DNA from: Flavobacterium sp. Root186
GTDB taxonomy: Bacteria; Bacteroidota; Bacteroidia; Flavobacteriales; Flavobacteriaceae
DNA length: 64,000 nt
Assembly (NCBI RefSeq): GCF_001428525.1
Contig: NZ_LMHW01000016.1
Span: forward strand, 124,001 to 188,000
Direction: 5' to 3'
Part shown: positions 16,121 through 25,380 of the stretch, one piece after another
Position numbering within the stretch: the first letter of the stretch is position 1
Layout of the letters: the number at the start of each line of letters is the position of its first letter
The notes under the pieces: model-generated
What the model was told of the DNA's origin: nothing
What the model saw: only the letters and a program-made list of their open reading frames with translations
Databases searched by the model: none
Program-made: the position numbers and the translations under genes

Positions 16121-16347
16121 AATCTTAAATTTTAATTAAAAGTAAAAATTTAAAACTACAGTCCATATTATCAAAATGTTAAGCATTATTTTTTGAACTT
16201 CATTTTAAACCCGTAAGCTAGAAAAAGATACCTTTTCTATTGAGGTCAGAAAAGAATGCTTTTTATTTTGTGAAAACTTTTTTTACATTTATAATCGGTA
16301 ATCACAATCAATTATAAACTTAAAAAGCACATTTAAATACCACGTTT

Positions 16348-17376
16348 ATGAATATTAAATTACAAACATTACTCGCCGCGACAGCCTTCTTATTTTTTGC
16401 TTGTAACGATAAAAAAACCATCGAAACCCAAGAAACCCCAGCAGTAGACAAAACTGCAGCAGTAGAAAATGATACAATCGAAGAAGAATCAGCTCCCAGA
16501 AAAGAAAGTATCAATTTATTTACGGTTATGCAAAAAGACAGCAGTGATATTGCTTTTGTTTCGCTTTCGGACATATACCCAATAGGTGACGAAAAAGATA
16601 CGCTTGCTTTACCCAATCTTGAAAAATTAGAGAAAAACGATGCTGAGTATTTTACGTTTGATAAAATCTACAGAAAAAGATTTTTATCAAAAACCAATAT
16701 CTCCGAAAACGATTCTGTTTTCATATTAGATTATGCTAAAAACAAACTGGCTTCTTTTGCAGTAAAAAATCTAAAAACCGCTGCGATGTTAAATGGTTAT
16801 TCTTCTTCAGATGACATACCTTACCACAACTTTGATTACATGATTGGCTTCGAAATCAATAAAAAATTTTTAAATGGTTTCAGCGAATATTATAGAGATG
16901 CTTTGGTATATGTTGGCAAAGAAAATCCGTTTTCAAAAGAACGTTTAAAGCCAATTGCATGGAAAAAAATTGCAAAAAAAGACTATCCGTCTAAAACAAT
17001 GAAAAATGAAGACCGTGTTTTGCTAAAGAACACAGTAGCAGGCAATACCTATTTATTTAAAACAGATAGTTATAATTATTTTCTACAAGACTATCTTGAT
17101 GATCACAAAATAATTTATGCCAGACGTCTTTTAGTTGCCGATTCTAAAACTGCAGCTATCATAATTGAAAAACTTTACAGCCAAAGCGAAGGCACCTCTC
17201 CTGCTCCGCTTAATTACGAAGATGGACCCGATGCAAACCAATGGACAGGAAAACTTTTTAAAGACAAACCGCAAGTTGTTTTTGGTTTTTTGTATGAATC
17301 ATTTGGATGTCCGGGAATCTCAATTATTGATAAATCAAATGAAGAAATTTATCTTCAGTGTGACAATCGTCATTAA
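16348..17376 (+). CDS. Lipoprotein of unknown function
   Basis: 342 residues. A lipoprotein signal (LLAATAFLFFAC, cysteine at about 19) is followed by a Thr/Glu-rich linker (about 24-50) and a globular domain with no motif that I recognise. It is expected at the outer membrane or periplasm. It starts a run of plus-strand genes to 19217 with short gaps (25, 50 and 56 bases), possibly one transcript. Confidence 0.8.
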   Translation: MNIKLQTLLAATAFLFFACNDKKTIETQETPAVDKTAAVENDTIEEESAPRKESINLFTVMQKDSSDIAFVSLSDIYPIGDEKDTLALPNLEKLEKNDAEYFTFDKIYRKRFLSKTNISENDSVFILDYAKNKLASFAVKNLKTAAMLNGYSSSDDIPYHNFDYMIGFEINKKFLNGFSEYYRDALVYVGKENPFSKERLKPIAWKKIAKKDYPSKTMKNEDRVLLKNTVAGNTYLFKTDSYNYFLQDYLDDHKIIYARRLLVADSKTAAIIIEKLYSQSEGTSPAPLNYEDGPDANQWTGKLFKDKPQVVFGFLYESFGCPGISIIDKSNEEIYLQCDNRH

Positions 17377-17401
17377 TAAAATGATTTAAAAAAAGCAGCT
17401 T

Positions 17402-17770
17402 ATGAAAATTTCTTTTGGGCTTTATTGTTCCAATCTCCAGTCATCATTTGATTTTTATCAAAAAGTTTTTAATCTCGAAAACGAAGATTTAAGTAAGTCA
17501 AAAGGTTTTTTGGTACCCATTGGCAGTGATTTCGAATTAAAAATAAGCAGTTCAAAAAAGCCTCAGGATGATGGAACTATCGAAATAAATGAAGCCGATA
17601 TAAAAGAAGCCTACGACAGATTCCTTAAAAACCAGCTTCCTGAAACCTCCGAGTCTGATCCGGAGAAAATGGAGTGCGGCACATTTTCCGGTCCGTGGGA
17701 ATATCCCGGCGGACTGGCATTGTTTTTAAAAGATCCCGATAATCATTCTTTATTTTTTATAGAATGGTAA
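17402..17770 (+). CDS. VOC (glyoxalase-like) family protein
   Basis: 122 residues with the vicinal-oxygen-chelate pattern: FGLYCSNLQSSFDFYQKVFNL at the start and GLALFLKDPDNHSLFFIEW at the end, giving the beta-alpha-beta-beta-beta module. Members include glyoxalases, dioxygenases and resistance proteins. The substrate is unknown, and the first usual metal ligand position is not obvious, so it may not be catalytic. Confidence 0.82.
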   Translation: MKISFGLYCSNLQSSFDFYQKVFNLENEDLSKSKGFLVPIGSDFELKISSSKKPQDDGTIEINEADIKEAYDRFLKNQLPETSESDPEKMECGTFSGPWEYPGGLALFLKDPDNHSLFFIEW

Positions 17771-17820
17771 TGGATATCAAAATATCATGATAAATATTAT
17801 ACAAAATAAAATCTTAAACC

Positions 17821-18390
17821 ATGTCTGAATTAAGCTCATTATATTGTAAAGTAAAAATCACAAAACCGCAGCTGGAAAAGTTTTTAAATAGTCCGCTTGA
17901 AGAACCGGAATTAAATAAAAACTGGCTCGACTGGTGGAACAGCCGCAAAATGTATTCAAAAATGGAACTGGCTCCAGAATTACTGCGTACCTATAACGAC
18001 GATACTAATGAAGAAGTTATTGACGGCTGGATCAATTATCCCGAAGCAATGGCTTTTTCAGATTATGATGAAGCTGCCGAAGAATGGCATTGGGGAATGA
18101 TGTTTTTCAGTCAGAATTTCACAGAAATGATACCCATGTTCGCCTTTATCATCAGCATGGAAAAATACGTAATTGAAAGCACAGAAAATAAAGCTATCGT
18201 TTTTCCTTTCTTTTGGGGAGATGATGCCGTTCATGCTTATATTTATTTTGAAGATGGAAAAGCGATATTGAGCCCGAAAGCGCAGACTTTAAAAGATATT
18301 GAGCCGAAGTTTGTGGAACAGACAAAAGATTTTCTCAATAAAAAATGGGATCAGCTGGCGGAAGAAATGGATTTAGATAATTTGGATTAA
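17821..18390 (+). CDS. Acidic, Trp-rich protein, possibly immunity-like
   Basis: 189 residues, no signal peptide, strongly acidic and rich in Trp and Phe (NKNWLDWWNSRKMYSK; EEWHWGMMFF; FPFFWGDDAVHAYIYFEDG). The family was not recognised. The composition, size and position beside a DUF2185/Imm33-type gene suggest a toxin-immunity-like protein, which is inference only. No toxin gene lies nearby. Confidence 0.7.
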   Translation: MSELSSLYCKVKITKPQLEKFLNSPLEEPELNKNWLDWWNSRKMYSKMELAPELLRTYNDDTNEEVIDGWINYPEAMAFSDYDEAAEEWHWGMMFFSQNFTEMIPMFAFIISMEKYVIESTENKAIVFPFFWGDDAVHAYIYFEDGKAILSPKAQTLKDIEPKFVEQTKDFLNKKWDQLAEEMDLDNLD

Positions 18391-18446
18391 TGCATTTATG
18401 TATTTCGTTAAATTAAGTTATTATTATATACTTCAAACATAATCAA

Positions 18447-19217
18447 ATGAAATTTTTCAAAAAGAAATCAATTCAAAATGAGAATAATTTTGATGACTTT
18501 CCTCCAATCGGAGGACTTATGGTTTCTAAAATGGTTCTAGACAAAAATATGAAACCTCGATTTTTGTATCGTGAAAAAAGAACACGTCCCGAAGACAGCG
18601 GCTGGAGAGTTTTTACAGGATTTGAATCAGAAGAATACACTGACAATCCTGACAACAGCGGCATATATAATCCTTCTACCATTTTAAAGATTGACCCTTC
18701 GCTTAAAGATATCTTATTAAAAGGAATTGGTTCTGTTTATGAAAGATTAAGTGATGATTCTGGATGGTATAAAGTCACTGATTTTGATTTGGAAGATGAT
18801 TATATGACTACTCACAAATTAACAGAAGAATGGACAATTGAAATCAACAACCTCTTTGAAAGAACAATTGAAGAAGATGGAACTTTATATTATACAACAG
18901 GAGATAAATCTATTAGGTTAACTATATGGAATTTACAAAAAAACAAAGACGAACTTTATGAGGAATGCAAACATGATATTACTAATCGAGATGAAACTTT
19001 TTCTAAAACATTAGATCAATTTGAATTTTCCGATAGCCAAGTTTCAAGAATAGGATATCTGATACAAGAAAATGACGAAGAAAAAATATATAATGTACTT
19101 TTTGGTTTTACTATAATTGATAAAGAAGTACTTCAAACCGCTTTTTATTTTGATGAGGAAGAAGATTTCGATTGGGCAATCAATACATGGAAAAATATAA
19201 AATTACAAACATTGTAA
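18447..19217 (+). CDS. DUF2185 (Imm33-like) domain protein
   Basis: 256 residues. Residues about 20-105 (GGLMVSKMVLDKNMKPRFLYRE ... DSGWRVFTGFESEEYTDNPDNSGIY) match the DUF2185 family, which is also classed as immunity protein Imm33 in polymorphic-toxin systems. The C-terminal half (about 110-256) is a separate acidic domain of unknown function. No signal peptide. The partner toxin is not in the window. Confidence 0.8.
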   Translation: MKFFKKKSIQNENNFDDFPPIGGLMVSKMVLDKNMKPRFLYREKRTRPEDSGWRVFTGFESEEYTDNPDNSGIYNPSTILKIDPSLKDILLKGIGSVYERLSDDSGWYKVTDFDLEDDYMTTHKLTEEWTIEINNLFERTIEEDGTLYYTTGDKSIRLTIWNLQKNKDELYEECKHDITNRDETFSKTLDQFEFSDSQVSRIGYLIQENDEEKIYNVLFGFTIIDKEVLQTAFYFDEEEDFDWAINTWKNIKLQTL

Positions 19218-19278
19218 CATTTTAAACTGTAAATATAATCCCTACGGGATATTTATTGGGCTGTGTTTTTATATATAT

Positions 19279-19413
19279 CTACCGATATGTAACTCCTAAC
19301 GGAGTATTTCGCACTAATTAAATATCGGTAGAAAATATCTATTGAATTTTGTGTATGATATCTGTTTATTCAAATCTAATTTAAAAACTCCGTTAGGAGT
19401 TACATATCGGTAG
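19279..19413. repeat. Perfect 27-bp inverted repeat with CTACCGATA ends
   Basis: The arms 19279-19305 and 19387-19413 are exact reverse complements (27 bases) beginning CTACCGATATG and ending CCTAACGGAGT. Each arm also contains the smaller palindrome ACTCC..GGAGT. The intervening 81 bases are AT-rich. Similar CTACCGAT and TCCTACGGA pieces occur near 31180-31310 and 2080-2160. No gene was found between 19218 and 19511. Confidence 0.85.
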
Positions 19414-19511
19414 AAAAAACATTACACACAAAAACAATTTGTACCATAGGGACTTTATATCTCGACTGCACGGATCTGTAATCCACAGCCGAAAACTAAA
19501 TACAAAAAATA

Positions 19512-19724
19512 TTATTTATTTTTTTGTCTATCAATAAAGAAAAAAACTGACGCTCCAAATAAACTGACTAGAAGAATCAACACTCTCATTGCAACAAGTT
19601 TTACATCTATGTAACCTCTGAAAATTCTAATTCTAAAGGCATCGGTACTAATAAACTGTACCATACAATAAACAAAAAAAAGAGCAAAAATTAAAGACAA
19701 TATTTTATATATGAAACGATTCAT
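19512..19724 (-). CDS. Small two-span membrane protein
   Basis: 70 residues with two hydrophobic segments (ILSLIFALFFVYCMVQFI, about 7-24, and VLILLVSLFGASVFFFI, about 48-64) and a basic C-terminal tail (DRQKNK). The function is unknown. It sits 25 bases downstream of the superinfection-immunity-family gene on the same strand and may be cotranscribed with it. Confidence 0.6.
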   Translation of the reverse strand: MNRFIYKILSLIFALFFVYCMVQFISTDAFRIRIFRGYIDVKLVAMRVLILLVSLFGASVFFFIDRQKNK

Positions 19725-19749
19725 TATTTTAGATTAATTCGAGAAACAT

Positions 19750-20136
19750 TTACACATCTACTTTGTCAGGGCTAAATTCCGCGATCTTTTTCGCCTCCTT
19801 CATTTTCTTTTTTTCTTCTTTCATTTTTCTTTTCGTTTCCACGATAATTCTTGCATGCTTCCTATTGATATTAAAAGCCAAAATAAAGCATATGAACCAG
19901 CCCAATATTGTCCAAGCGGTAAGTATATTTATGATTAAGAGATATTTACTATTTCTTTTTTTCCAGCAGATTATTGTTGGTATAAAATAAACAAACAGCA
20001 TAACCATACCAGCCATTAATTTTCCAACTGTTATGTCGTTGTTTTCGAACGGAAGACTGCTTTCACCAATTTGCATACCATGAACAAAAATGGTAGAAAT
20101 TAAAGCTGTAACAATAAAAATATTATTTCTCTTCAT
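19750..20136 (-). CDS. Superinfection immunity family protein
   Basis: 128 residues. The central stretch FVYFIPTIICWKKRNSKYLLIINILTAWTILGWFICFILAF is the pattern of the superinfection immunity family (related to phage T4 Imm): Y-x-hydrophobic-P-T-I, basic loop, N, then GW in the second span. The N-terminal hydrophobic segment adds a further span and the C-terminus is a Lys/Glu helix. In phage, such proteins block DNA entry. Chromosomal members are common and may have other roles. Confidence 0.8.
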   Translation of the reverse strand: MKRNNIFIVTALISTIFVHGMQIGESSLPFENNDITVGKLMAGMVMLFVYFIPTIICWKKRNSKYLLIINILTAWTILGWFICFILAFNINRKHARIIVETKRKMKEEKKKMKEAKKIAEFSPDKVDV

Positions 20137-20157
20137 TTACTTTTTAAGTTACAAGTA

Positions 20158-21114
20158 TTACCTCAACAAAAACCCCATTCGAATCGACCCAAAAAAATAA
20201 CCCGTATTCGTATCATTAACATCGCCTTCTAATTCTCTTCCACGATAAATAAAAGAATAAGACATATTGAAGTTATTGTGACGATATTTCAAACCAAACT
20301 CGGCATTGAAACGAAGCGGGACCAAATCGAAAGTTATCGGACTTGTATCGTTAAACATACTGCCTTCGATCGTTGCATCATAAAACTGATAATTTACACT
20401 TGGCATGGCGTAGAAATAAAATTCTCTGATATTTGGCTGTGCATTCGCATTTACCGAAGCATCATGAAGATTTGAATCATAAATTGGAGTTAGTCTCTTA
20501 AAGCCAATTCGGGTTAAAAATCCTGTTGAAACTCCTGTAAAAATAGTTCCCAAATTAGCTTCCGACTGAAAATGAAGATCTATAAAATCGTTATGTTTCG
20601 ATGGAAATAATTTCTTCGAATACATAACATGCGCCTGAACCGCCAAAGCATTATGCAGCTGATTGTCCCAGCCGTAAACTGTTTTATATCCAATAAGTTT
20701 ATGAAAACCTTCCTGCGTTTCTTCTCCAAAAGCATTTGGCCCCATATATCCTAATTGAAAATTAGCTTTTAAAACCGATTCGCTTTGATAAAAAAAGCTT
20801 CTGCCGGCTTCTGCAAAAAGATAACCCGTAAAAGGACGGTCGTTTACATCAACAGCTTCTTTATTAATAAATCTCGGATTATAAATATATTGCCCGGCTC
20901 TAAATTCGGTTATTTTTTTATTGATTTTTTCGTTGTTGTTTTTCGATAAAAAACGATAAAAAATCTCTAAACCATTGGTATAATACATGTCGTTTTTAGA
21001 CGAAGTGTACAAATCATTGTCGGTTATAAAACCTATTTCCTTAGTTTTTCCTTGTCCAAAAGTTAACGTTGCTGTCAAAATCAGAAAAGCAAAAAGTGCT
21101 TTTTTACTTCCCAT
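20158..21114 (-). CDS. LpxR-like lipid A deacylase family protein
   Basis: 318 residues. A signal peptide (MGSKKALFAFLILTATLTFGQ) is followed by a beta-barrel-like sequence with LpxR/DUF2219 marks: FITDNDLY, MYYTNGLEIFYRF, FQLGYMGPNAFG, GFHKLIGY and GWDNQLHNA. LpxR removes the 3'-acyloxyacyl group of lipid A at the outer membrane. In the GWxxQL motif the usual following Glu appears to be Ala, so activity is uncertain. I use the ATG at 21114, which overlaps mtgA by 11 bases. A longer frame upstream would lie inside mtgA. Confidence 0.85.
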   Translation of the reverse strand: MGSKKALFAFLILTATLTFGQGKTKEIGFITDNDLYTSSKNDMYYTNGLEIFYRFLSKNNNEKINKKITEFRAGQYIYNPRFINKEAVDVNDRPFTGYLFAEAGRSFFYQSESVLKANFQLGYMGPNAFGEETQEGFHKLIGYKTVYGWDNQLHNALAVQAHVMYSKKLFPSKHNDFIDLHFQSEANLGTIFTGVSTGFLTRIGFKRLTPIYDSNLHDASVNANAQPNIREFYFYAMPSVNYQFYDATIEGSMFNDTSPITFDLVPLRFNAEFGLKYRHNNFNMSYSFIYRGRELEGDVNDTNTGYFFGSIRMGFLLR

Positions 21115-21889
21115 CTCCGCTATAATTGATTTTTCCAACGTAACGCATTTCGCGAACAATTCTTTCTTTTCTTCTGTTGATATAACTTGACGAGCCCGTA
21201 GCTTTAAATTTTCTCGGATTTGGCAAAATTGCCGCAATTCCTGCCGCCTGCATTGGTGTTAAACTCGAAGCATCCCGGCGATACCAATGTTCTGTCGCCG
21301 CATAGGCACCGTAAACTCCGTCGCCCATTTCGATACTGTTTAGGTAAACTTCCATAATACGTTCTTTGCCCCAAATAATTTCAATTAAAACGGTAAAATA
21401 AGCTTCAAGGCCTTTACGGAAATAACTTTTTCCCTGCCATAAAAAGACGTTTTTTGCCGTTTGCTGCGAAATTGTGCTTCCGCCTCGAATTCTGCGTCCG
21501 CGTTCATTGCTTTTATAGGCTTTCTGAAGTGCTTTAAAATCAAAACCGTTATGCGTTAAAAAAGTTCCGTCTTCACTCGCGATTACGGCTTTTTGTAAAT
21601 TCATGGAGATTTTATCAATTGGCTCCCAATCGTGATCAAAATAAACTTCTTTTCCTCCTAACTTATTTTCGATTGCCCGAATAATCATTAAAGGAGTAAA
21701 AGGAACCGGTACGTATTTAAAAAGTATAACCGATCCTATCGAAATTCCAAAAAACCACAACATTGTTTTAATCAAAAACCATTTTACTTTTTCGCTAAAA
21801 GAACGATTTGATTTCTTTGCAGACGTTTTAGGTTTTGGTTTACTTGCGGTTGTTGTTTTTTTTGGTGCTGGTTTTTTGGGTGCTGCCAT
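21104..21889 (-). CDS. mtgA: Monofunctional peptidoglycan glycosyltransferase
   Basis: 261 residues: a Lys/Pro/Thr-rich cytoplasmic start (about 1-35), one membrane span (FLIKTMLWFFGISIGSVILF), then a GT51 domain. ASEDGTFLTHNGFD holds the catalytic Glu, and RGGSTISQQTAKNVFLW, KERIMEVYLNSIEMG and GAYAATEHWY are the remaining motifs. It polymerises lipid II glycan strands. The start at 21889 (MAAPKKPAP) overlaps the preceding oxidoreductase stop as TAATG. Confidence 0.95.
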   Translation of the reverse strand: MAAPKKPAPKKTTTASKPKPKTSAKKSNRSFSEKVKWFLIKTMLWFFGISIGSVILFKYVPVPFTPLMIIRAIENKLGGKEVYFDHDWEPIDKISMNLQKAVIASEDGTFLTHNGFDFKALQKAYKSNERGRRIRGGSTISQQTAKNVFLWQGKSYFRKGLEAYFTVLIEIIWGKERIMEVYLNSIEMGDGVYGAYAATEHWYRRDASSLTPMQAAGIAAILPNPRKFKATGSSSYINRRKERIVREMRYVGKINYSGDGK

Positions 21890-23001
21890 TATATTAAATC
21901 TGCTAATTCTGTTCCTACTAAACTGCCTATTGCCACTCCCATCCCGCCTAAACGTACTCCACAAAACACGTTTTCAGACAATTGAGAAACAACAGGGCTT
22001 TTACTATTTCCAATTCCCATAATGCCGCTCCAACGGTGCGCAATCTGGAAATCCTGATTTGGTAAAATTACATTTTTCAACAACTCTTCCAATTTATTTT
22101 GAACAATTTTCGTCTGGCCAAATTCGGTTGTCGTTTCCATTTCAAAATCTAGATTCCGGCCTCCGCCTAAAAGAATTCGATCACCAATATTTCTAAAATA
22201 ATAATAACCGCGGTCCAGATGAAAAGTTCCTTTTATATCCAGATTTTTAATAGGTTCCGTAATCAAGACTTGTGCTCTTGCCGGTTTTACCGCTCCGTTT
22301 GTCAAAGTATTTGCAAAACCGTTTGTCGCAAAAAGTATTTTTTTTGATTTAAAACTAAAATCGTTCAGCACAACTTCAACATGGTGTCCGGCATCACAAT
22401 AAGAAGTTACAGTTTGCTGATTCAGGATTAAAATATCTGCGGATACGGCTTGCTTCAACAATTCCTGCATCATATTTCCGGTATCGATCTGTGCTTCAAA
22501 CGGATTAAAAATTAAATAATCCTGAATATTTCCAAATCCAAAACGGTCCGTTTCTTTAGAAAAAACTTCGGCCTTAAAAAGCGGTTTTAAAATTTCGTTT
22601 ATAAAGGACAGTTTCGAAATACATTCACTAAACCCAAATTCATCTTCTTTCAAAAACAATTCATATCCGCCGTAAGGTTTAAAATCGATTGCCGAATCGC
22701 CAAGCCTTTTTCGAAGTAACTGCAAGCCTTTCCAGCGTTTTTCGATAAGCGCCACAACATTTTCTTCAGAATGCGTTTTTAAATCATCTAAAATTTCAGA
22801 AAGACTTCCGAAACAGGCAAAGCCGGCATTTTTTGTGCTCGCGCCTTGTGGCAGCATTCCTCTTTCGAGAACTAAAATTTTTGCAGCAGGAAATCTTTCG
22901 CGTAAGCGCAAAGCTGTATGGAGGCCAACGATTCCGCTGCCCACAATTGTATAATCAATATCTGTGAACCAGTTTTTTAGTTCCCAATAGCTAAATTCCA
23001 T
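21889..23001 (-). CDS. FAD-dependent oxidoreductase (DAO family)
   Basis: 370 residues. The dinucleotide-binding motif VGSGIVGLHTALRL with a downstream acidic residue (VLERG) is at about residues 20-47. A DAO-type body and the closing FAD segment (CGVRLGGMGVAIGSLVGTELADLI) follow. The family oxidises amines or D-amino acids, and the substrate here is unknown. It overlaps mtgA by one base (TAATG), and mtgA overlaps the LpxR-like gene, so three genes form a tight operon. Confidence 0.9.
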   Translation of the reverse strand: MEFSYWELKNWFTDIDYTIVGSGIVGLHTALRLRERFPAAKILVLERGMLPQGASTKNAGFACFGSLSEILDDLKTHSEENVVALIEKRWKGLQLLRKRLGDSAIDFKPYGGYELFLKEDEFGFSECISKLSFINEILKPLFKAEVFSKETDRFGFGNIQDYLIFNPFEAQIDTGNMMQELLKQAVSADILILNQQTVTSYCDAGHHVEVVLNDFSFKSKKILFATNGFANTLTNGAVKPARAQVLITEPIKNLDIKGTFHLDRGYYYFRNIGDRILLGGGRNLDFEMETTTEFGQTKIVQNKLEELLKNVILPNQDFQIAHRWSGIMGIGNSKSPVVSQLSENVFCGVRLGGMGVAIGSLVGTELADLI

Positions 23002-23299
23002 TTCTGTATTTATATAAATTCCAATCTTTTAAATTCCAAATTCCAATTTAGGAAATAAATTTTAAACATAGATAGATTTCAATTTTTAAAAATTCAAATT
23101 GCAAACTTGCTGTTGATTTTTTAATAGCAGGAATTTTTATTCTTAAAGATTATTAAAATAATTCGTGAATTCGTGGCGAATAAAATTTAAGGTAACATTT
23201 TTGGAATTTGGAATTTTAACAATAAATTGGAATTTAGAATTTAACTATTTGGGATTTAAATGTTGTATTTTTAGCGCACAAAAAAATAGAATTTTTATT
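23002..23299. repeat. AT-rich gap with AATTCCA / TGGAATT heptamers
   Basis: About 300 bases between divergent genes. AATTCCA-type units (about 23009-23050) face their complements TTGGAATT (about 23199-23241), and a short AATTCGTGAATTCGTGGC piece of the CACGAATT family is at about 23160. No small gene was found. Promoters for both flanking genes must lie here, but I see no exact TAnnTTTG with a -33 box. Confidence 0.6.
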
Positions 23300-25201
23300 A
23301 TGAAAAAAGTATTATTAACAACCTTAATAATGATGAGTTTAAACGCTATCGGGCAGAATGTTATGTCGCCGGAATTGTTATGGAAATTAGGGAGAGTAAC
23401 TCCGCTTGGAATTTCTAAAGATGCAAAAAATGTGGTTTTTAAAGTTTCTACGCCTTCTGTAGAAGAAAACAAATCGCATTCTAAATTTTACACCATTCCG
23501 GTAAACGGAGGAAATGCAACTGAAATTAAAGACACAAAAGAGGTTTTGGCTGACAAAAATGTTTCGTCTGACGGAAAATATTTAGTTTATAATGAAGAAG
23601 TAAAAATCGAGAATGTTTTAGGTAAAGATTTTTATCCAAAATTAGACAAATCTGATGCTCAAATTTATGATGGTTTAGATTATCGTCATTGGGACACCTG
23701 GAACGAAGGAAAATTTAATCACGTTTTTTATAAAGAAAACAAAGACGGCGTAAAAGGAATTGACATCCTGAAAGGTGAAACTTTTGATTCTCCGCAGAAA
23801 CCTTTTGGAGGTGACGAAGATTATATCTGGTCGCCAGACAGCAAAAGTATTTTTTATGTGTGCAAGAAAAAAGCAGGAACGGCTTATGCAATTTCTACAA
23901 ACACTAATATTTATGAGTACAATTTAGAGACTCAAAAAACAACAAATAAAACCGAAGATAATTTAGGTTACGATACAGCGCCGCAATTTTCTCCAACAGG
24001 AAATTTATCTTGGTTACAAATGAAACGTGACGGTTATGAGTCTGACAAAAACGATATTATTGTTGAGTTTAAAGGTATCAAAACTAACTTAACGGCAAAT
24101 TGGAACGGAACTGTAGATAATTTTATCTGGAGCAAAGACGGGAAAACAGTGTTTTTTGTTGCACCAATTGACGGGACAAAGCAACTTTTTTCTGTTAATT
24201 TCCCAGGTTTAACTAAAATCGCGATTCAAGTTCGTCAGTTAACAACTGGAGATTTTGATGTAAATGATTTAGTTGGTTTTTCTGGAGATGATATCATCGT
24301 AACGAGAACAGACATGAATCATGCGGGAGAAATTTTTTCTTTTAATTTGAAGAAAAATACCTGGAAACAATTATCAAATGTAAATACTGATACTTATAAA
24401 ACTTTAGCATTAAGCAAAACTGAAAAACGTTACGTTACGACAACCGATGGTAAAAAAATGCTGGTTTGGGTTATTTTACCTCCAAACTTTGATGCTTCTA
24501 AAAAATATCCAACTTTATTGTTCTGCCAGGGCGGACCTCAAAGTGCCTTGACACAATCGTATTCTTTCCGTTGGAATTTCTCTTTAATGGCTGCAAAAGG
24601 TTATGTGGTTGTGGCACCAAACCGTCGCGGTATGCCGGGACACGGTGTTGAGTGGAACGAACAAATCAGTAAAGACTGGGGTGGACAAGTTATGGACGAT
24701 TATCTTTCTGCAATTGATGATGTTGCCAAAGAAAGCTACGTTGACAAAAGTCGTTTAGGATGTGTTGGAGCAAGCTACGGAGGATATTCTGTATTTTATT
24801 TAGCAGGAATTCATAAAAACCGTTTTAAAACTTTCATCGCTCACGATGGTGTTTTCAATACGGTAAGTATGTTAGGAACTACTGAAGAAGTTTTCTTTAA
24901 CAACTGGGATTTTGGCGGACCATATTGGGAAAAAGATAATGCTGTGGCTCAAAAAGCTTACACTACTTTTAACCCTGCAACTTTGGTTCAAAATTGGAAT
25001 AAACCAATTTTAATTTTTCAGGGAGGAAAAGATTTCCGTGTACCGATTGGGCAAGGACAAGAAGCTTTTCAGGCTGCGCAGTTAAGAGGAATCAAAAGCC
25101 GTTTTGTGTATTTTCCAGATGAAAATCACTGGGTTTTAAAACCACAAAATGCTCAGGTTTGGCAGGGAGAATTCTTCAAATGGCTGAACGAAACGCTTTA
25201 A
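23300..25201 (+). CDS. S9 family peptidase (prolyl oligopeptidase/DPP type)
   Basis: 633 residues. A signal peptide (MKKVLLTTLIMMSLNAIGQ) is followed by a beta-propeller with WSPDSKS- and WSKDGKT-type blades (about 30-370) and a C-terminal alpha/beta hydrolase domain. The catalytic triad is visible as GASYGG (Ser 492), GGKDFRVP (Asp 578) and ENHW (His 610). It cleaves peptides, probably in the periplasm. The start at 23300 is chosen for the signal peptide, since an upstream in-frame ATG would add 45 unrelated residues. A terminator follows. Confidence 0.93.
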   Translation: MKKVLLTTLIMMSLNAIGQNVMSPELLWKLGRVTPLGISKDAKNVVFKVSTPSVEENKSHSKFYTIPVNGGNATEIKDTKEVLADKNVSSDGKYLVYNEEVKIENVLGKDFYPKLDKSDAQIYDGLDYRHWDTWNEGKFNHVFYKENKDGVKGIDILKGETFDSPQKPFGGDEDYIWSPDSKSIFYVCKKKAGTAYAISTNTNIYEYNLETQKTTNKTEDNLGYDTAPQFSPTGNLSWLQMKRDGYESDKNDIIVEFKGIKTNLTANWNGTVDNFIWSKDGKTVFFVAPIDGTKQLFSVNFPGLTKIAIQVRQLTTGDFDVNDLVGFSGDDIIVTRTDMNHAGEIFSFNLKKNTWKQLSNVNTDTYKTLALSKTEKRYVTTTDGKKMLVWVILPPNFDASKKYPTLLFCQGGPQSALTQSYSFRWNFSLMAAKGYVVVAPNRRGMPGHGVEWNEQISKDWGGQVMDDYLSAIDDVAKESYVDKSRLGCVGASYGGYSVFYLAGIHKNRFKTFIAHDGVFNTVSMLGTTEEVFFNNWDFGGPYWEKDNAVAQKAYTTFNPATLVQNWNKPILIFQGGKDFRVPIGQGQEAFQAAQLRGIKSRFVYFPDENHWVLKPQNAQVWQGEFFKWLNETL

Positions 25202-25223
25202 ATCATAAAATTAAAACAAACTT

Positions 25224-25265
25224 TAACCGCAGTATTATTTATATAATCTGCGGTTATTTTATTTT
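25224..25265 (+). terminator. Terminator of the S9 peptidase gene
   Basis: TAACCGCAG pairs with CTGCGGTTA around an AT-rich loop that can itself pair (TATTAT / ATAATA-like), followed by TTTTATTTTT. Confidence 0.8.
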
Positions 25266-25380
25266 TAAAACCTTTGAATTATGTAAATATTTGATTTGCA
25301 TTTACTTTTCTTAAATGGAAATTTTAAATAAATTGCAGGGAATTGTAATTTTAGAAAACTTCGTAAACGCCAAAAACACT

